Notes: generated by a model from the letters alone, not told the origin. A DNA stretch of 64,000 nt from Pseudomonas sp. MYb118 (GCF_040947875.1 NZ_JBFRXN010000002.1:1550001-1614000); one strand, 5' to 3'; shown: positions 8,332 through 18,072, counted from the first letter of the stretch. Program-made: numbers and translations.

Positions 8332-11300
8332 TTGCTGCCCTGATTCGTTGGTCAGTGGCCAACCGATTCCTAGTGCTACTCGCGACACTGTTTGTCACCG
8401 CTTGGGGTATCTGGTCGGTGCAAAGCACGCCCATTGATGCGTTGCCAGACCTCTCCGATGTACAGGTGATTATCCGCACCCCTTATGCAGGACAAGCGCC
8501 GCAGATCGTCGAGAACCAGGTCACCTATCCGTTGGCCACCACCATGCTCTCGGTGCCGGGGGCCAAGACCGTGCGTGGTTATTCCTTCTTTGGCGATAGT
8601 TTTGTCTACGTGCTGTTCGAAGACGGCACTGACTTGTATTGGGCTCGCTCGCGGGTGTTGGAGTACCTGAGTCAGATACAAAGCCGCTTGCCGGCCAGCG
8701 CCAAACCGGCGTTGGGGCCGGATGCGACGGGGGTGGGTTGGATCTTTCAGTACGCACTGGTGGATCGCAGTGGCGGGCACGATTTGGCACAACTTCGCGC
8801 TCTTCAGGACTGGTTCCTCAAGTTTGAACTCAAGACCCTACCGAACGTTGCGGAAGTGGCCACCGTGGGAGGCATGGTTAAGCAATACCAGGTGCAGCTT
8901 GATCCGCTCAAACTGGCCAGCCTCGGCATCACTCAGTCTGAGGTGACCGATGCTATCGGCAACGCCAATCAGGAAACCGGTGGTGCGGTGTTGGAGATGG
9001 CAGAGACCGAGTTCATCGTGCGTGCTTCCGGCTACCTGAAGACACTCAATGACTTTCGGGCGATCCCGCTGAAGCTGGGCTCGGGCGGTGTGCCGGTGAC
9101 CCTTGGCGATGTCGCCACGATCCAGCTGGGGCCGGAAATGCGGCGTGGCATCACCGAACTCGACGGTGAGGGCGAGACCGTCGGCGGCGTGGTGATTTTG
9201 CGCAGCGGCAAGAATGCTCGCGAGACCATTGCTGCGGTCAAGACCAAACTCGACGAGCTGAAAAAAAGTTTGCCGTCTGGGGTGGAAATCGTCACCACCT
9301 ACGACCGCAGCAAGCTGATCGACCGCGCTGTTGAAAACCTCAGCCACAAGCTGATCGAAGAGTTCATTGTCGTCGCGTTGGTCTGCGGAATCTTCCTCTG
9401 GCACCTGCGCTCATCCCTGGTGGCGATCATCTCCCTGCCGGTGGGTGTGTTGATTGCCTTCATCGTCATGCGCTACCAAGGCATCAACGCCAACATCATG
9501 TCCTTGGGCGGGATTGCCATCGCCATTGGCGCTATGGTCGATGCCGCTGTGGTGATGATCGAGAACGCCCACAAGAAGGTTGAGGCATGGCACGCGGCCA
9601 ATCCGGGGGAAGAACTGAAGGGTGAACGTCATTGGCATGTAATGACCGAAGCGGCGGCAGAGGTAGGCCCCGCGCTGTTCTTCTGTTTGTTGATCATCAC
9701 CCTGTCGTTCATTCCGGTGTTCACGCTGGAAGCTCAGGAAGGAAGGTTGTTCGGCCCTTTGGCTTTCACTAAGACCTACGCCATGGCGGCAGCGGCGGGA
9801 TTGTCAGTGACCTTGGTGCCCGTGCTGATGGGCTACTGGATTCGAGGACGAATCCCCAGTGAGCAACAGAACCCGTTGAACCGGTGGTTGATACGGATCT
9901 ATCAGCCAGCCCTGGACGCAGTCTTGCGTCGACCAAAGATCACAATGGTGGTGGCACTGTTGGTGTTTGCCAGTGCGCTATGGCCAATGTCCCGTTTGGG
10001 CGGCGAGTTTCTCCCCCCGTTGGACGAGGGCGATCTGCTCTATATGCCTTCAGCCCTGCCGGGATTATCGGCGCAGAAAGCGGCGCAATTGCTGCAGCAG
10101 ACCGACCGCCTGATCAAGACCGTGCCCGAAGTCGAACACGTCTTCGGTAAAGCGGGGCGCGCCGAAACCGCCACCGACCCGGCACCGCTGGAGATGTTCG
10201 AAACCACTATCCAGTTCAAGCCACACGAGCAATGGCGCCCAGGCATGACCCAGGAGAAACTGGTGGAAGAACTGGATCGAGTGGTACGAGTTCCAGGGCT
10301 GACCAATATCTGGATACCGCCGATTCGCAACCGTATCGACATGCTGGCCACCGGGATCAAAAGCCCCATCGGAGTAAAAGTTGCCGGCACAAACCTGACC
10401 GAGATTGATGCAGCAACTCAGGCTGTCGAGCGGGTGGCCAAGGATGTACCCGGTGTCAGCTCGGCTCTGGCCGAGCGACTGACCGGTGGCCGCTATATCG
10501 ATGTAGATATCGACCGCAAGGCCGCCGCCCGCTACGGACTGAATATCGCTGATGTGCAGTCCATTGTGGCTGGCGCTATCGGTGGTGAAAACGTAGGGGA
10601 GACAATCGAAGGTCTCGCACGTTTCCCGATCAACGTACGTTACCCACGGGAGTGGCGTGACTCGCTCGGCGCCCTGGAGCAGTTGCCGATCTACACCCCG
10701 CTAGGCAGCCAGATCACCCTTGGCACAGTGGCGAAGATCAAGGTCAGCGACGGGCCGCCGATGCTCAAGAGCGAGAACGCACGGCCTTCAGGATGGGTGT
10801 ACATCGATGTGCGTGGTCGGGACATTGCATCGGTGGTCGCCGATCTACGCCGGATCGTCAATGAGCAGGTCAAGTTGCAGCCCGGTATGAGCCTGAGCTA
10901 CTCAGGACAGTTCGAATTTCTGGAACGGGCCAACGCACGACTCAAGCTGGTGGTGCCTGCCACGCTGCTGATCATCTTCGTGTTGCTCTACCTGACCTTT
11001 GCCCGATTCGATGAGGCCTTGCTGATCATGGCCACATTGCCATTCGCACTGACTGGTGGAGCATGGTTTCTCTATCTATTGGGATTCAACCTGTCGGTCG
11101 CCACCGGAGTCGGCTTTATCGCCTTAGCCGGGGTTTCTGCCGAATTCGGCGTGATTATGTTGCTCTACCTAAAAAACGCCTGGGCCGAGCGTGAAGACCT
11201 CGGCGACAGCACTGAGCGCGGGCTGCTGGCGGCGATTCGTGAAGGCGCTGTGCAGCGCGTTCGACCCAAGGCCATGACCGTGGCCGTGATCATTGCCGGT

Positions 11301-11486
11301 CTGTTACCCATCCTGCTGGGCAGCGGCACCGGAAGCGAAGTCATGAGTCGCATCGCCGCTCCGATGGTCGGCGGCATGGTCACGGCCCCCTTGCTTTCGC
11401 TGTTTGTCATTCCGGCAGCGTATCGCCTGATGCGTCGCCGTCATCCCCAAGATAAACCCAACCCATCTCAAGGAAAAGTCGTTTGA
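8328..11486 (+). CDS. cusA: RND-family copper/silver efflux transporter CusA
   Basis: 1052 residues, full length for the heavy-metal efflux (HME) RND family. Twelve membrane segments in two halves with large periplasmic loops. TM4 contains [15 protein letters not shown], the proton-relay Asp/Glu motif of HME pumps. The porter region contains Met residues, including the [10 protein letters not shown] segment (about residue 670), matching the third methionine of the CusA metal site. Start ATG overlaps the cusB stop (ATGA). It expels Cu(I)/Ag(I) using the proton gradient together with CusB and CusC. CzcA-like divalent-metal pumps are the main alternative, less likely given the CusF fusion and copRS. 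Confidence 0.95.
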   Translation: MIAALIRWSVANRFLVLLATLFVTAWGIWSVQSTPIDALPDLSDVQVIIRTPYAGQAPQIVENQVTYPLATTMLSVPGAKTVRGYSFFGDSFVYVLFEDGTDLYWARSRVLEYLSQIQSRLPASAKPALGPDATGVGWIFQYALVDRSGGHDLAQLRALQDWFLKFELKTLPNVAEVATVGGMVKQYQVQLDPLKLASLGITQSEVTDAIGNANQETGGAVLEMAETEFIVRASGYLKTLNDFRAIPLKLGSGGVPVTLGDVATIQLGPEMRRGITELDGEGETVGGVVILRSGKNARETIAAVKTKLDELKKSLPSGVEIVTTYDRSKLIDRAVENLSHKLIEEFIVVALVCGIFLWHLRSSLVAIISLPVGVLIAFIVMRYQGINANIMSLGGIAIAIGAMVDAAVVMIENAHKKVEAWHAANPGEELKGERHWHVMTEAAAEVGPALFFCLLIITLSFIPVFTLEAQEGRLFGPLAFTKTYAMAAAAGLSVTLVPVLMGYWIRGRIPSEQQNPLNRWLIRIYQPALDAVLRRPKITMVVALLVFASALWPMSRLGGEFLPPLDEGDLLYMPSALPGLSAQKAAQLLQQTDRLIKTVPEVEHVFGKAGRAETATDPAPLEMFETTIQFKPHEQWRPGMTQEKLVEELDRVVRVPGLTNIWIPPIRNRIDMLATGIKSPIGVKVAGTNLTEIDAATQAVERVAKDVPGVSSALAERLTGGRYIDVDIDRKAAARYGLNIADVQSIVAGAIGGENVGETIEGLARFPINVRYPREWRDSLGALEQLPIYTPLGSQITLGTVAKIKVSDGPPMLKSENARPSGWVYIDVRGRDIASVVADLRRIVNEQVKLQPGMSLSYSGQFEFLERANARLKLVVPATLLIIFVLLYLTFARFDEALLIMATLPFALTGGAWFLYLLGFNLSVATGVGFIALAGVSAEFGVIMLLYLKNAWAEREDLGDSTERGLLAAIREGAVQRVRPKAMTVAVIIAGLLPILLGSGTGSEVMSRIAAPMVGGMVTAPLLSLFVIPAAYRLMRRRHPQDKPNPSQGKVV

Positions 11487-11542
11487 AATTGACCCTGATT
11501 GCAGTGGCTAGCACAGTAGTTATGCTGTCGATTTCTCTCAAG

Positions 11543-11575
11543 AACAGCCGATTGCATTGCTCTTGACCGGCTGTT
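11543..11575 (+). terminator. Possible weak terminator after cusA
   Basis: Inverted repeat AACAGCCG / CGGCTGTT with a 17-nt loop, 57 nt after the cusA stop, followed by only three T residues. It is the only hairpin I see closing the cus operon; it may be inefficient. Confidence 0.35.
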
Positions 11576-11652
11576 TGTATACGTGTTGCCCAGTCTAGGT
11601 ACGAGCCTGACGCGCCTCTGAGCGCCGACGACTTTTGACCCTTCGCATTGAT

Positions 11653-11820
11653 TCACCTTTGGCTCAGTACGTGGGCTTTATGAATGATACGGTCAAGAAT
11701 CGCGTCGGCGATCGTGGGGTTGGAAAACTGGTCGTACCATTGCTCTCTCGGGAACTGGCTAGCGATCAGCAACGATCCGTTCTGTGACTGCTGATCGATA
11801 ACGTCGAGTAAAAACCGGCC
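11653..11820 (-). pseudogene. Remnant of an IS21-family istB (helper ATPase) gene
   Basis: Read on the minus strand this stretch encodes ~55 residues up to a TGA. It matches the C-terminal end of IstB: GRFLLDVIDQQ, SLLIASQFPREQWYD and PTIADAILDRIIHKAH, where IstB proteins have SQLPVxxWH...PTLADAILDRxxH. The Walker-containing N-terminal two thirds and istA are missing, so this is a decayed fragment. Gene-free DNA on both sides (11576-11652 and 11821-12014) gave nothing recognisable. The fragment sits exactly between the copper module and the defence module and probably marks an old insertion or rearrangement joint. Confidence 0.8.
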
Positions 11821-12014
11821 AAGCTGCGCATTGATGCCACCGATATACGAAATTCACTGCCAAAGGAGTTCAGGGTGAAGTGAGGCAGCTTGATCTGTGC
11901 GTGGACAGCAATCCAGGACGGGTAGATCTTTCTTCGGCAAGGAATTCTGGGGTGGCCACCCTCAATCCACAAGACGCCGGCTCCAGATAAGTTCAGCAGT
12001 AACACAGCCAGGTA

Positions 12015-13112
12015 TCAATCTGGGGGTGAGGCATCGACAGGTGGATGCCAATAGGGGATCTGTGACGCACCAGGTTTATCCAAGACAATCGCAACACTCT
12101 GCTCGGCCCGTGTGACCGCCACATAGAAATCGGCTGCGGATAGGGGCACGAGATGCTCCCCTTTGCTGATGAACTTGCCGATGGGGCCAGTCGGATAGAT
12201 CAGTACGCGATTGAAAGTCTGTCCTTTGGATACCCCGAAGTTCATATAGTCGAAATCGAACTCCTTGCCCGAGCTGATGCTATTGCGCAGGCACTGGGGT
12301 TGGAATGTCTCAACGTACTGACGGACATGAGTCTTCTTCACTAGGAACACACCATCGTGGGGTGTGATCGTGTGATTTTGAGATGTCGTTTCAGGAAAAT
12401 CCCAGCTCGCCTCGAAGATGGTGTCGGAAAAGGTAGCGATTATCTGGCAGCACCTCCAGGTCACAGAGCTGAAGTTGATTTCAAGCCGGCCAGCTTTCTG
12501 CTGTTTTTTAAACCATGCAATGGATTTCGAGTAGGCAAACGCCTTTTTCATTTGGCCACGCGGGTTGGTGGACAAGACCGCCTGCCTGACGTCCCCTACG
12601 AGCCTTATAGCTATGCGGGTGCCGAACAGCGCCTCTAGGATGTCCCAGTCGTAACCCGAAAGATCTTGCACCTCGTCGATGAGTATTTCGTCGTAGAGGC
12701 ATTCGAGGCGTTGAATCAAAGCACCGCCGCTTTGGCCAATGAGTTGGTGGGCCAAGCGTGCTAATTCCTTTGCATACACGCTGTCCGAAGAATCGAAAAA
12801 TTGATTCTCATCGACGGCGTATCGTCCTGGATCACCTTCGAAATTGAAGCCCCTGCAGCGCTTGCCGGGGAATGCAAATGGCACGAAGGGTTTGACGAAA
12901 TGACGCAGCAGGAAGCTGAACCACCCAGAGACTTCCAAGCTGGGGCGATCGCCGACATACCGCCTCACACGCTCGCGCAACTCGATTTGATTGGCCTGTG
13001 CGAAGGTAATGAGCAGGATTTTGCGATCGGCTGGTAATGCCTTGCAGTGCTCAACCAGGCCTTGAGTCTTACGTGCGCCCGCAACTGCCAAGGTCAGGTA
13101 ATTGTTAGCCAT
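12015..13112 (-). CDS. Small UvrD-like superfamily 1 helicase, GajB-like partner of an OLD nuclease
   Basis: 365 residues. SF1 helicase motifs in order: motif I AGARKTQ (residues ~11-17), Q-like/Ia region LITFAQANQIEL, motif II (Walker B) LIDEVQDL, motif III LVGDVRQ, motif V VSKGQTFNRVLIYPT and motif VI FYVAVTRAEQ. Motif I has Arg where GxGKT helicases have Gly (G-x-R-K-T). The protein is much shorter than UvrD (~720) or typical GajB (~490) and lacks most of the 1B/2B subdomains. The gene starts inside the last codons of the OLD-type gene (8-nt overlap), so the two are coupled. OLD nuclease plus UvrD-like helicase is the architecture of the Gabija anti-phage system; this is a compact relative. 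Confidence 0.8.
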   Translation of the reverse strand: MANNYLTLAVAGARKTQGLVEHCKALPADRKILLITFAQANQIELRERVRRYVGDRPSLEVSGWFSFLLRHFVKPFVPFAFPGKRCRGFNFEGDPGRYAVDENQFFDSSDSVYAKELARLAHQLIGQSGGALIQRLECLYDEILIDEVQDLSGYDWDILEALFGTRIAIRLVGDVRQAVLSTNPRGQMKKAFAYSKSIAWFKKQQKAGRLEINFSSVTWRCCQIIATFSDTIFEASWDFPETTSQNHTITPHDGVFLVKKTHVRQYVETFQPQCLRNSISSGKEFDFDYMNFGVSKGQTFNRVLIYPTGPIGKFISKGEHLVPLSAADFYVAVTRAEQSVAIVLDKPGASQIPYWHPPVDASPPD

Positions 13113-14703
13113 GGATGAACTTCGCTGCTGCAGTCATGTATGGCGGGGAGTTGATTGTTTCCTTGGATTTAGCGATGAGAAGCGCCGCTTCCGTTTTTTC
13201 TCTCGACATCCATTTGCCAAGAATGGCCCGATCAGTGACTTTAAGAATCTTGCGCAGAGACTCATCGCTGTTGCACGCCATCAATTGCGGCTCCAGCGTC
13301 TTGCCCGCTTCTTTCGCTCCAATGAAGAGCTCACGTTTTCCTGTTTCGAGCAGTTCGGTGACAGCTTCCCTAAGGATTTCTGGATCTTCCCCGTCGTTGT
13401 CTCGAAGCACGGCAACGGGCCGATCAATGGCCGTACAAAGTTCCAGGCAGCGCTTCAACGTCAGCCCGTGCATGCTCATCACGTCAATCCCAAGCTCCAT
13501 CGGGTGTTTACCATAGAGGTCTTTGAAGAAGCGCTCGAACAGGATCTCGTCTGAAGGGCCCTCCACTAGGACGAGCTTGTGAGCCAGCACCATCCGCAAC
13601 GTGTCGAAGCCTGGGAGCTTTTGGAAATAGCCGACCGTGTCCGGATCAAGCGTCTCGATGTGAGATGCCTTGCCGCGATGCAGGAGGAGCAAGGAGCTCA
13701 GGCCGAGGCGATTCAGCACATAGGCACTGTGCGTCGAGATGAACAGTTGACGCTCACCTGCAGCCTCCTCGATGCGCGACAGCAGCGTGGTCAAGCTGGT
13801 ATGTGACAGATGATTCTCTGGCTCTTCAATCATCACGATGCTGGTCTGCTCGGACATGCGCTGCATGGCCAGCGATATCTTGATCGAGGCTTGCTGCCCT
13901 TGGCCTGCCAGCGCGAAAGGCACATGATCCACATGTGGTGTGACCGACCCCTCCCAGGAGGATTGAGCGCTTTGATCCATGGCCAGGGCCATCACCTGGT
14001 TATCCAGTGGCGCTCGAATATCCTTGAGGCGATCATTCACGCCACCCAGGGAGTTAGAAGTCATTGACTCTTTGATCTCGCGGTAATGCTGGGAGATCTT
14101 GGCTTTCTCGCCCGGCTCCAAATGGTCACTTAGGATTTGGCGCAAGTGGTAGTCGACGCCTGAGGTCGAGCGGACGGTACGGGAATCGATAGTCGCAACG
14201 GCGAGCTGCCGGGGGCGCCTAGTCAGTACCTCATCCCCAAAGGTACGCCATTCAATCTTGTAGTACTCGACGGGGATCAGCGTGCTGGGATTGATACGCC
14301 ACTGGGTAAGTTCCTCGTCATACTCAGGGTTGGGAATGACCTTGAATGAGATGCCCGGGCAGGCATTTGTCTTCCTATCGCTATTGATCGCGCCACAGAG
14401 AAATTGCAGCTCAGGCCGATTCTCTAGGAACAGCTCAATCAGGATCTCTGGCAGCGCTGGTTTTTCATCCCAGGCGCAGTCTTCCAAGAACTGATTAACC
14501 AGCTCTTTGTTGAACCAATACGGGTTCAGCTCTTCTTGAGCGGAGCGACCACCGATACGCCCGTTTAGCGCGAGACCAATCGCTTCCATCAGAGTCGACT
14601 TCCCCGCGTCGTTACCGCCCACAAGGATGTTGAGATCCTTGTTGGGCAGCAGCGTGAAATCGCCGTAGATCCGATAGCCCTGGATTTTGATCTTCGTGAT
14701 CAT
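13105..14703 (-). CDS. OLD-family ATPase with TOPRIM nuclease domain, GajA-like
   Basis: 532 residues. The N-terminal ABC-type ATPase has Walker A GGNDAGKST (~29-37), a signature-like segment GQGQQASIKISLAMQ, Walker B VMIEEPENHLSH and the following STHSAYVL His switch. The C-terminal TOPRIM domain starts at LVLVEGPSDEILFERFF (catalytic Glu), with the second acidic site in VLRDNDGEDPE. This domain order defines OLD nucleases, and the coupled downstream UvrD-like gene makes it a GajA-like subunit. Gabija GajA cuts DNA when nucleotides fall during phage infection (established for the family). A plain class 2 OLD protein with an unrelated helicase is the alternative. Transcription likely starts in the ~100 bp AT-rich gap at 14704-14803. 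Confidence 0.85.
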   Translation of the reverse strand: MITKIKIQGYRIYGDFTLLPNKDLNILVGGNDAGKSTLMEAIGLALNGRIGGRSAQEELNPYWFNKELVNQFLEDCAWDEKPALPEILIELFLENRPELQFLCGAINSDRKTNACPGISFKVIPNPEYDEELTQWRINPSTLIPVEYYKIEWRTFGDEVLTRRPRQLAVATIDSRTVRSTSGVDYHLRQILSDHLEPGEKAKISQHYREIKESMTSNSLGGVNDRLKDIRAPLDNQVMALAMDQSAQSSWEGSVTPHVDHVPFALAGQGQQASIKISLAMQRMSEQTSIVMIEEPENHLSHTSLTTLLSRIEEAAGERQLFISTHSAYVLNRLGLSSLLLLHRGKASHIETLDPDTVGYFQKLPGFDTLRMVLAHKLVLVEGPSDEILFERFFKDLYGKHPMELGIDVMSMHGLTLKRCLELCTAIDRPVAVLRDNDGEDPEILREAVTELLETGKRELFIGAKEAGKTLEPQLMACNSDESLRKILKVTDRAILGKWMSREKTEAALLIAKSKETINSPPYMTAAAKFIHG

Positions 14704-14803
14704 CTGCTGTCCTTAGGTGGTGAGTGGAGGACTGGGAGTTATGGTGTCTTAATTTCAGATCTCTAATTTTCTCATGCGCTTTGCATGATATTAAAAGCCA
14801 GTG

Positions 14804-15556
14804 TCAAGAAACAGCTGCTTGAACAACCAAATTCGCTGGGCTGAAGAAGTACAACACAGCAAAAACAGCTAGCGCACCGCCAGCCCGTAGCCATTTTTGA
14901 AAGCGAATTTCCATAAAACCTGGGATCACTGCGCCTATACCTGCACCTGCCAATGCTAGGGTAGTCCTAAAGACGTTGTATTGAAAATCTGTCGGTGAAG
15001 GGACAAATAGTGCGATTACCAGAATGGCGGTTAGGAAAATGGCGCCAAAGAAAAACGCCAGAATTTTGTCTACCATGATAAAGTTTTTTGCCTTTTGTTC
15101 AAAGCCGTACACTGGGAGTTGGTTGTCTTTAAATTTATTATACAGTGCTTCTTTTTTGTCGGGCGTAAGATACAGGCAGACCATTCTTTGCATGTTGGCA
15201 TAAGCTGTTGGAGTTGGCTCTATGCTAGAAAGGTCGTTTAATCCGAAATTTTTAAATTCAGTTCTAAGAAGCTCTAGGTGCTGCGGTATCGATTCGAGTA
15301 TTGCAAAGCAATCTTCCGCAAAACCCTGGGCCCAGTGCTTGCTTTCCCTTGCACCTAACAGTTCGCTGTCGCCTACAAAAGTTTCAGCGCTGTTGAAATA
15401 GGCTGTAGCTGTTCTCTGATAGGCCAGAAGAGCATCGCGTTTTTTGCTCTTATTGGTTCGGTCTTCAGAAAGAAAGCGATGTAGTGAAGTCATTACATCG
15501 CTCCGAAACTCGCTGAGTTTTGCACGAATTCCAACTACTTCTTGCTCTTTGGTCAT
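14804..15556 (-). CDS. Unrecognised protein with C-terminal membrane domain
   Basis: 250 residues. The first ~165 are soluble, helical and charged (KLSEFRSDV, FLSEDRTNKSKKRDAL); the last ~85 contain three hydrophobic segments (ILAFFFGAIFLTAILVIAL, a Gly/Ala-rich ALAGAGIGAVIPGF stretch, and LAVFAVLYFFS). No enzymatic motif and no signal peptide seen. Its ATG overlaps the stop of the preceding 87-residue gene by 4 nt, so it is the last gene of a three-gene operon. Base composition is lower in GC than the core genome, consistent with transfer. A soluble sensor domain joined to a membrane-spanning C-terminus is common in abortive-infection effectors, but that role here is inference from position only. 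Confidence 0.6.
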   Translation of the reverse strand: MTKEQEVVGIRAKLSEFRSDVMTSLHRFLSEDRTNKSKKRDALLAYQRTATAYFNSAETFVGDSELLGARESKHWAQGFAEDCFAILESIPQHLELLRTEFKNFGLNDLSSIEPTPTAYANMQRMVCLYLTPDKKEALYNKFKDNQLPVYGFEQKAKNFIMVDKILAFFFGAIFLTAILVIALFVPSPTDFQYNVFRTTLALAGAGIGAVIPGFMEIRFQKWLRAGGALAVFAVLYFFSPANLVVQAAVS

Positions 15557-15816
15557 CTTGATGCTGCCTTGGCATCGGCAAGTGCCAAAGTTAGTAGTGT
15601 GTTGTAGTCCGAATTGTCAGCTCCACCAACGGCTAAAAACTTGTGGCCAGGAAAATGCCGTTGAAAGATGATTAAAGCCTGTATCTGTGTTTTAGGGGCC
15701 TTTTGAGCAAAATCTGCTGCCAGACGGGCCAGTTGATCTAGAGCCGGATTCCATTGCCACGGATGGAGAATTCTTTCGATCTTGGCTTTGAACGCCGCCA
15801 GGTTGTTGGCCTCCAT
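15553..15816 (-). CDS. 87-residue protein with GADNSDxNTLL C-terminus (copy 2)
   Basis: 87 residues, middle gene of a three-gene operon. The last ~25 residues (VGGADNSDYNTLLTLALADA) are nearly identical to those of the upstream gene, while the N-terminal ~60 residues are divergent, helical and basic. Its Shine-Dalgarno sequence (GAGGAGGGGG) lies in the last codons of the upstream gene, 3 nt separate the two genes, and its stop overlaps the next start (ATGA). No known domain recognised. Both related proteins may bind the same partner through the shared tail. Confidence 0.6.
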   Translation of the reverse strand: MEANNLAAFKAKIERILHPWQWNPALDQLARLAADFAQKAPKTQIQALIIFQRHFPGHKFLAVGGADNSDYNTLLTLALADAKAASR

Positions 15817-15819
15817 GGG

Positions 15820-16083
15820 CTACCCCCTCCTCGCGTCGGCCAGTGCCAGGGCGAGTAACGTGTTAAGGTCTGAGTTGTCCGCACCCCGATAGGCCCATTC
15901 ACCGAACCCAGGGCAGTACGTCTTAACCACTTCAGCCCAATCTGTCTGAGTAGCTGTCCGCCCTTGATCCTTGATCCGCTTGATAGCAGCTTTGATGATG
16001 GCAAGCTGAGAGTCTGTAGGCTGGGTAGGTGGAAGGCCGAATCGCATACGTAGGGCGTGTGCTAGTTCTTGGTTTGCAGTCAT
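15820..16083 (-). CDS. 87-residue protein with GADNSDxNTLL C-terminus (copy 1)
   Basis: 87 residues, first gene of the operon. Start at ATG 16083, with AAGGA 7-8 nt upstream; a longer frame from 16200 lacks a ribosome site. The C-terminal tail reads RGADNSDLNTLLALALADAR, almost the same as in the next gene, showing a tandem duplication that kept the tail and diverged elsewhere (for example PPTQPTDSQLAIIKAAIKRI in the N-terminal half). No catalytic motif, signal peptide or membrane segment. Function unknown. Confidence 0.55.
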   Translation of the reverse strand: MTANQELAHALRMRFGLPPTQPTDSQLAIIKAAIKRIKDQGRTATQTDWAEVVKTYCPGFGEWAYRGADNSDLNTLLALALADARRG

Positions 16084-16465
16084 AAAGCGTCCTTGTTCGA
16101 TGTTATTCCCTAAATGCAAAAAACGGCAGCGAGGGATAGGTAGCGGGCTTCTACAGCAAGCAACAGCAGACCTTTGGGCTGCTTCCGCAGGTGGTGCCAT
16201 TATGATGGCAAATAATTTCGAATCAATGGCCCCTATGAGTCCAGCTATTTTGGCGCGAGCGTTCCATGCCTAGCGGTGCGCAGCATCACTGAGTAAGGTC
16301 GGCCAGGGATGAGCAGGTGAGGATAGTAAACACTGGCCCAAGCTTCTATCGGGCGCATCCCCAGCCTCTGGCAAAATGGTCATGATGCAGGTACGGGCTT
16401 GTGGCCGTCGACGACCGGATGCTTTTTCGCGTGAGAAGCCTCAACTGTCTGTCTATAATCCGCGC

Positions 16466-17011
16466 ATGTTGAATCCAACCGAAATCCGCCCAATCCTCAA
16501 GCAGTGGGTCGCGAAAGCGATGCCCCATGAAGAGAGTGACGTCTTCATCGAGGAGCTGTGCTTCATCGATAAGGCCAGACGCGCCGATCTCGTTCATGCC
16601 AATGGGAAGCTAACCGCTTTCGAAATCAAGTCCCATGCTGACACCTTGACACGCTGGGAGGGTCAGCAGCGGGCCTATATGGCGTGCTTTGACGAAGTCT
16701 GGCTATGCTGCCATTCAAAGCACTTGGTGAAGGCCCTTGAGTCATGTCTGCCGCATGTTGGCGTACTCGTCGTCGATGACTATTCCGGCATGGCGATGAT
16801 TCGAAAGGCGAAGCCCAACAAGCTCCAGGATAAATTCCACCTTACGGGGTTTTTATGGCGTAGTGAGTTGGATGCACTCGCGAACCAGCATGGAGTGCCA
16901 ACGAAAAGTCGCGACCTCATAAAAGAAGTGCGCCGCCAGCTCAGCGACGCCCTCCCCATGAATGTGATCAGGTCACATGTATTGGTCAGCCTGAAACAAC
17001 GTTACCGTTAG
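16466..17011 (+). CDS. sce7726-family protein, PD-(D/E)XK nuclease-like
   Basis: 181 residues. The sequence resembles the family named after Sorangium sce7726. A PD-(D/E)XK-like core is visible at residues ~35-55: Asp of RRADLV, then FEIKS (E-x-K) on the next strand, followed by a helix with RWEGQQRAY. Start ATG 16466 chosen because it gives the family N-terminus MLNPTEIRPILKQWV; upstream in-frame Met residues lack support. It is immediately followed, on the opposite strand, by a Beta-family gene, and sce7726 and sce7725/Beta proteins are recurrent neighbours. A DNA- or RNA-cleaving role in defence is an inference from fold motif and location. Confidence 0.7.
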   Translation: MLNPTEIRPILKQWVAKAMPHEESDVFIEELCFIDKARRADLVHANGKLTAFEIKSHADTLTRWEGQQRAYMACFDEVWLCCHSKHLVKALESCLPHVGVLVVDDYSGMAMIRKAKPNKLQDKFHLTGFLWRSELDALANQHGVPTKSRDLIKEVRRQLSDALPMNVIRSHVLVSLKQRYR

Positions 17012-18072
17012 AGCAAGTCATCGGCATCGAGGTCATCGAAGCCGTCAGTATCTACGATGGACTGGATCATGGCGCAGATATGCTGATTGATCCTGTATCC
17101 ATTCCATGTTCCGTTGTTCCCGTAGCCGGTAGATGTGGCGACAATTCTGCTGTACTCACGAGTAGCCCAGCAAAAATCATCACCGTGGTAACCCGGCAGC
17201 CCTCTGACTTCTTGAGCGATTTCAATGTACCGCACAAATTCCTTGTCCGAACCTTTGCGTCGTTGCCACCATTCTGTTGGTGTGTAATAGCAGGCGAAAG
17301 GAAGCACAGGCATGCCTCGTATGTATTCCATCGAGGCGGTTGGATTAGTGGCAGCGTAATCCCCATAGACAATATCCGACGCTATGCCGCTGGTATCGAC
17401 CCTTGCTTGCCACGCAACGTCGTAACAGGCGGAGGAACGTGAAGTGTTTGAGGCCGGCTTATCGATAGGGAAGGAGGTGCTCATCAGCACCAGATTCGGT
17501 ATCTGATAGGTATTCAGTTGACGCAGCGATACATTGAAATCCGAACCTGAGGCAGTATTGGCCGGGGCTGTGGCGCCGAAATCCAAAATCACCGTCGCGG
17601 TGTCTGGGCTTTCAAGAGCATCCAGGATTGATAGTAATCTGTTCCACGAAGTCGCAGTCGGGTTTTCCGGACAGGTAACCCTGATAGCTATATGTGGGAA
17701 ATCGCGTTGAAGAGCGAGTGCACTTTGGATGACTGCTCGTTGGGGGTCATCATCAACCCAGGAAACCACTGGTATAACGTTCTGGTTGATGCCTGCCACA
17801 TCTGAGAAGAATCGACGTTTGTTCTCAAACGCACCATGAGGGTTATGCAGGTCATTCGTAGTAATGAAGGCCTCAGCAACGTCCTTCGCTACTCTTGAAA
17901 CATCCAGAAAAAAAGGATGCTCAGTCCAATTCGTCAGAAATGTTTGTAGGTGTCTGTCCTCGTCGCCTCGCATGTCCAACAGCGGAGCTACGACGTCCCG
18001 TCTGTGGTCTTCCAGATTTATCAGCGCCTTAACGTCATTCTGACCAACTCGTAAACAAGCCACGTATTGCAT
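17008..18072 (-). CDS. Beta-family (sce7725-like) protein
   Basis: 354 residues. The family pattern is visible: an opening YVACLRVGQNDVKALINL, VVAPLLDM near residue 30, a FFLDVS strand, and a C-terminal YRINQHICAMI segment preceded by a Gly/Trp-rich GYGNNGTWNGY. It probably adopts a TIM-barrel-like fold, with alternating strands such as VIPVVSW, IAIRVTC and TVILDFG. Biochemical function is unknown. The gene is convergent with the sce7726-family gene and the two stop codons overlap by 4 nt (17008-17011), which constrains both ends. Pairing with a PD-(D/E)XK-like protein inside a defence-rich region suggests a two-component system. Confidence 0.7.
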   Translation of the reverse strand: MQYVACLRVGQNDVKALINLEDHRRDVVAPLLDMRGDEDRHLQTFLTNWTEHPFFLDVSRVAKDVAEAFITTNDLHNPHGAFENKRRFFSDVAGINQNVIPVVSWVDDDPQRAVIQSALALQRDFPHIAIRVTCPENPTATSWNRLLSILDALESPDTATVILDFGATAPANTASGSDFNVSLRQLNTYQIPNLVLMSTSFPIDKPASNTSRSSACYDVAWQARVDTSGIASDIVYGDYAATNPTASMEYIRGMPVLPFACYYTPTEWWQRRKGSDKEFVRYIEIAQEVRGLPGYHGDDFCWATREYSRIVATSTGYGNNGTWNGYRINQHICAMIQSIVDTDGFDDLDADDLL

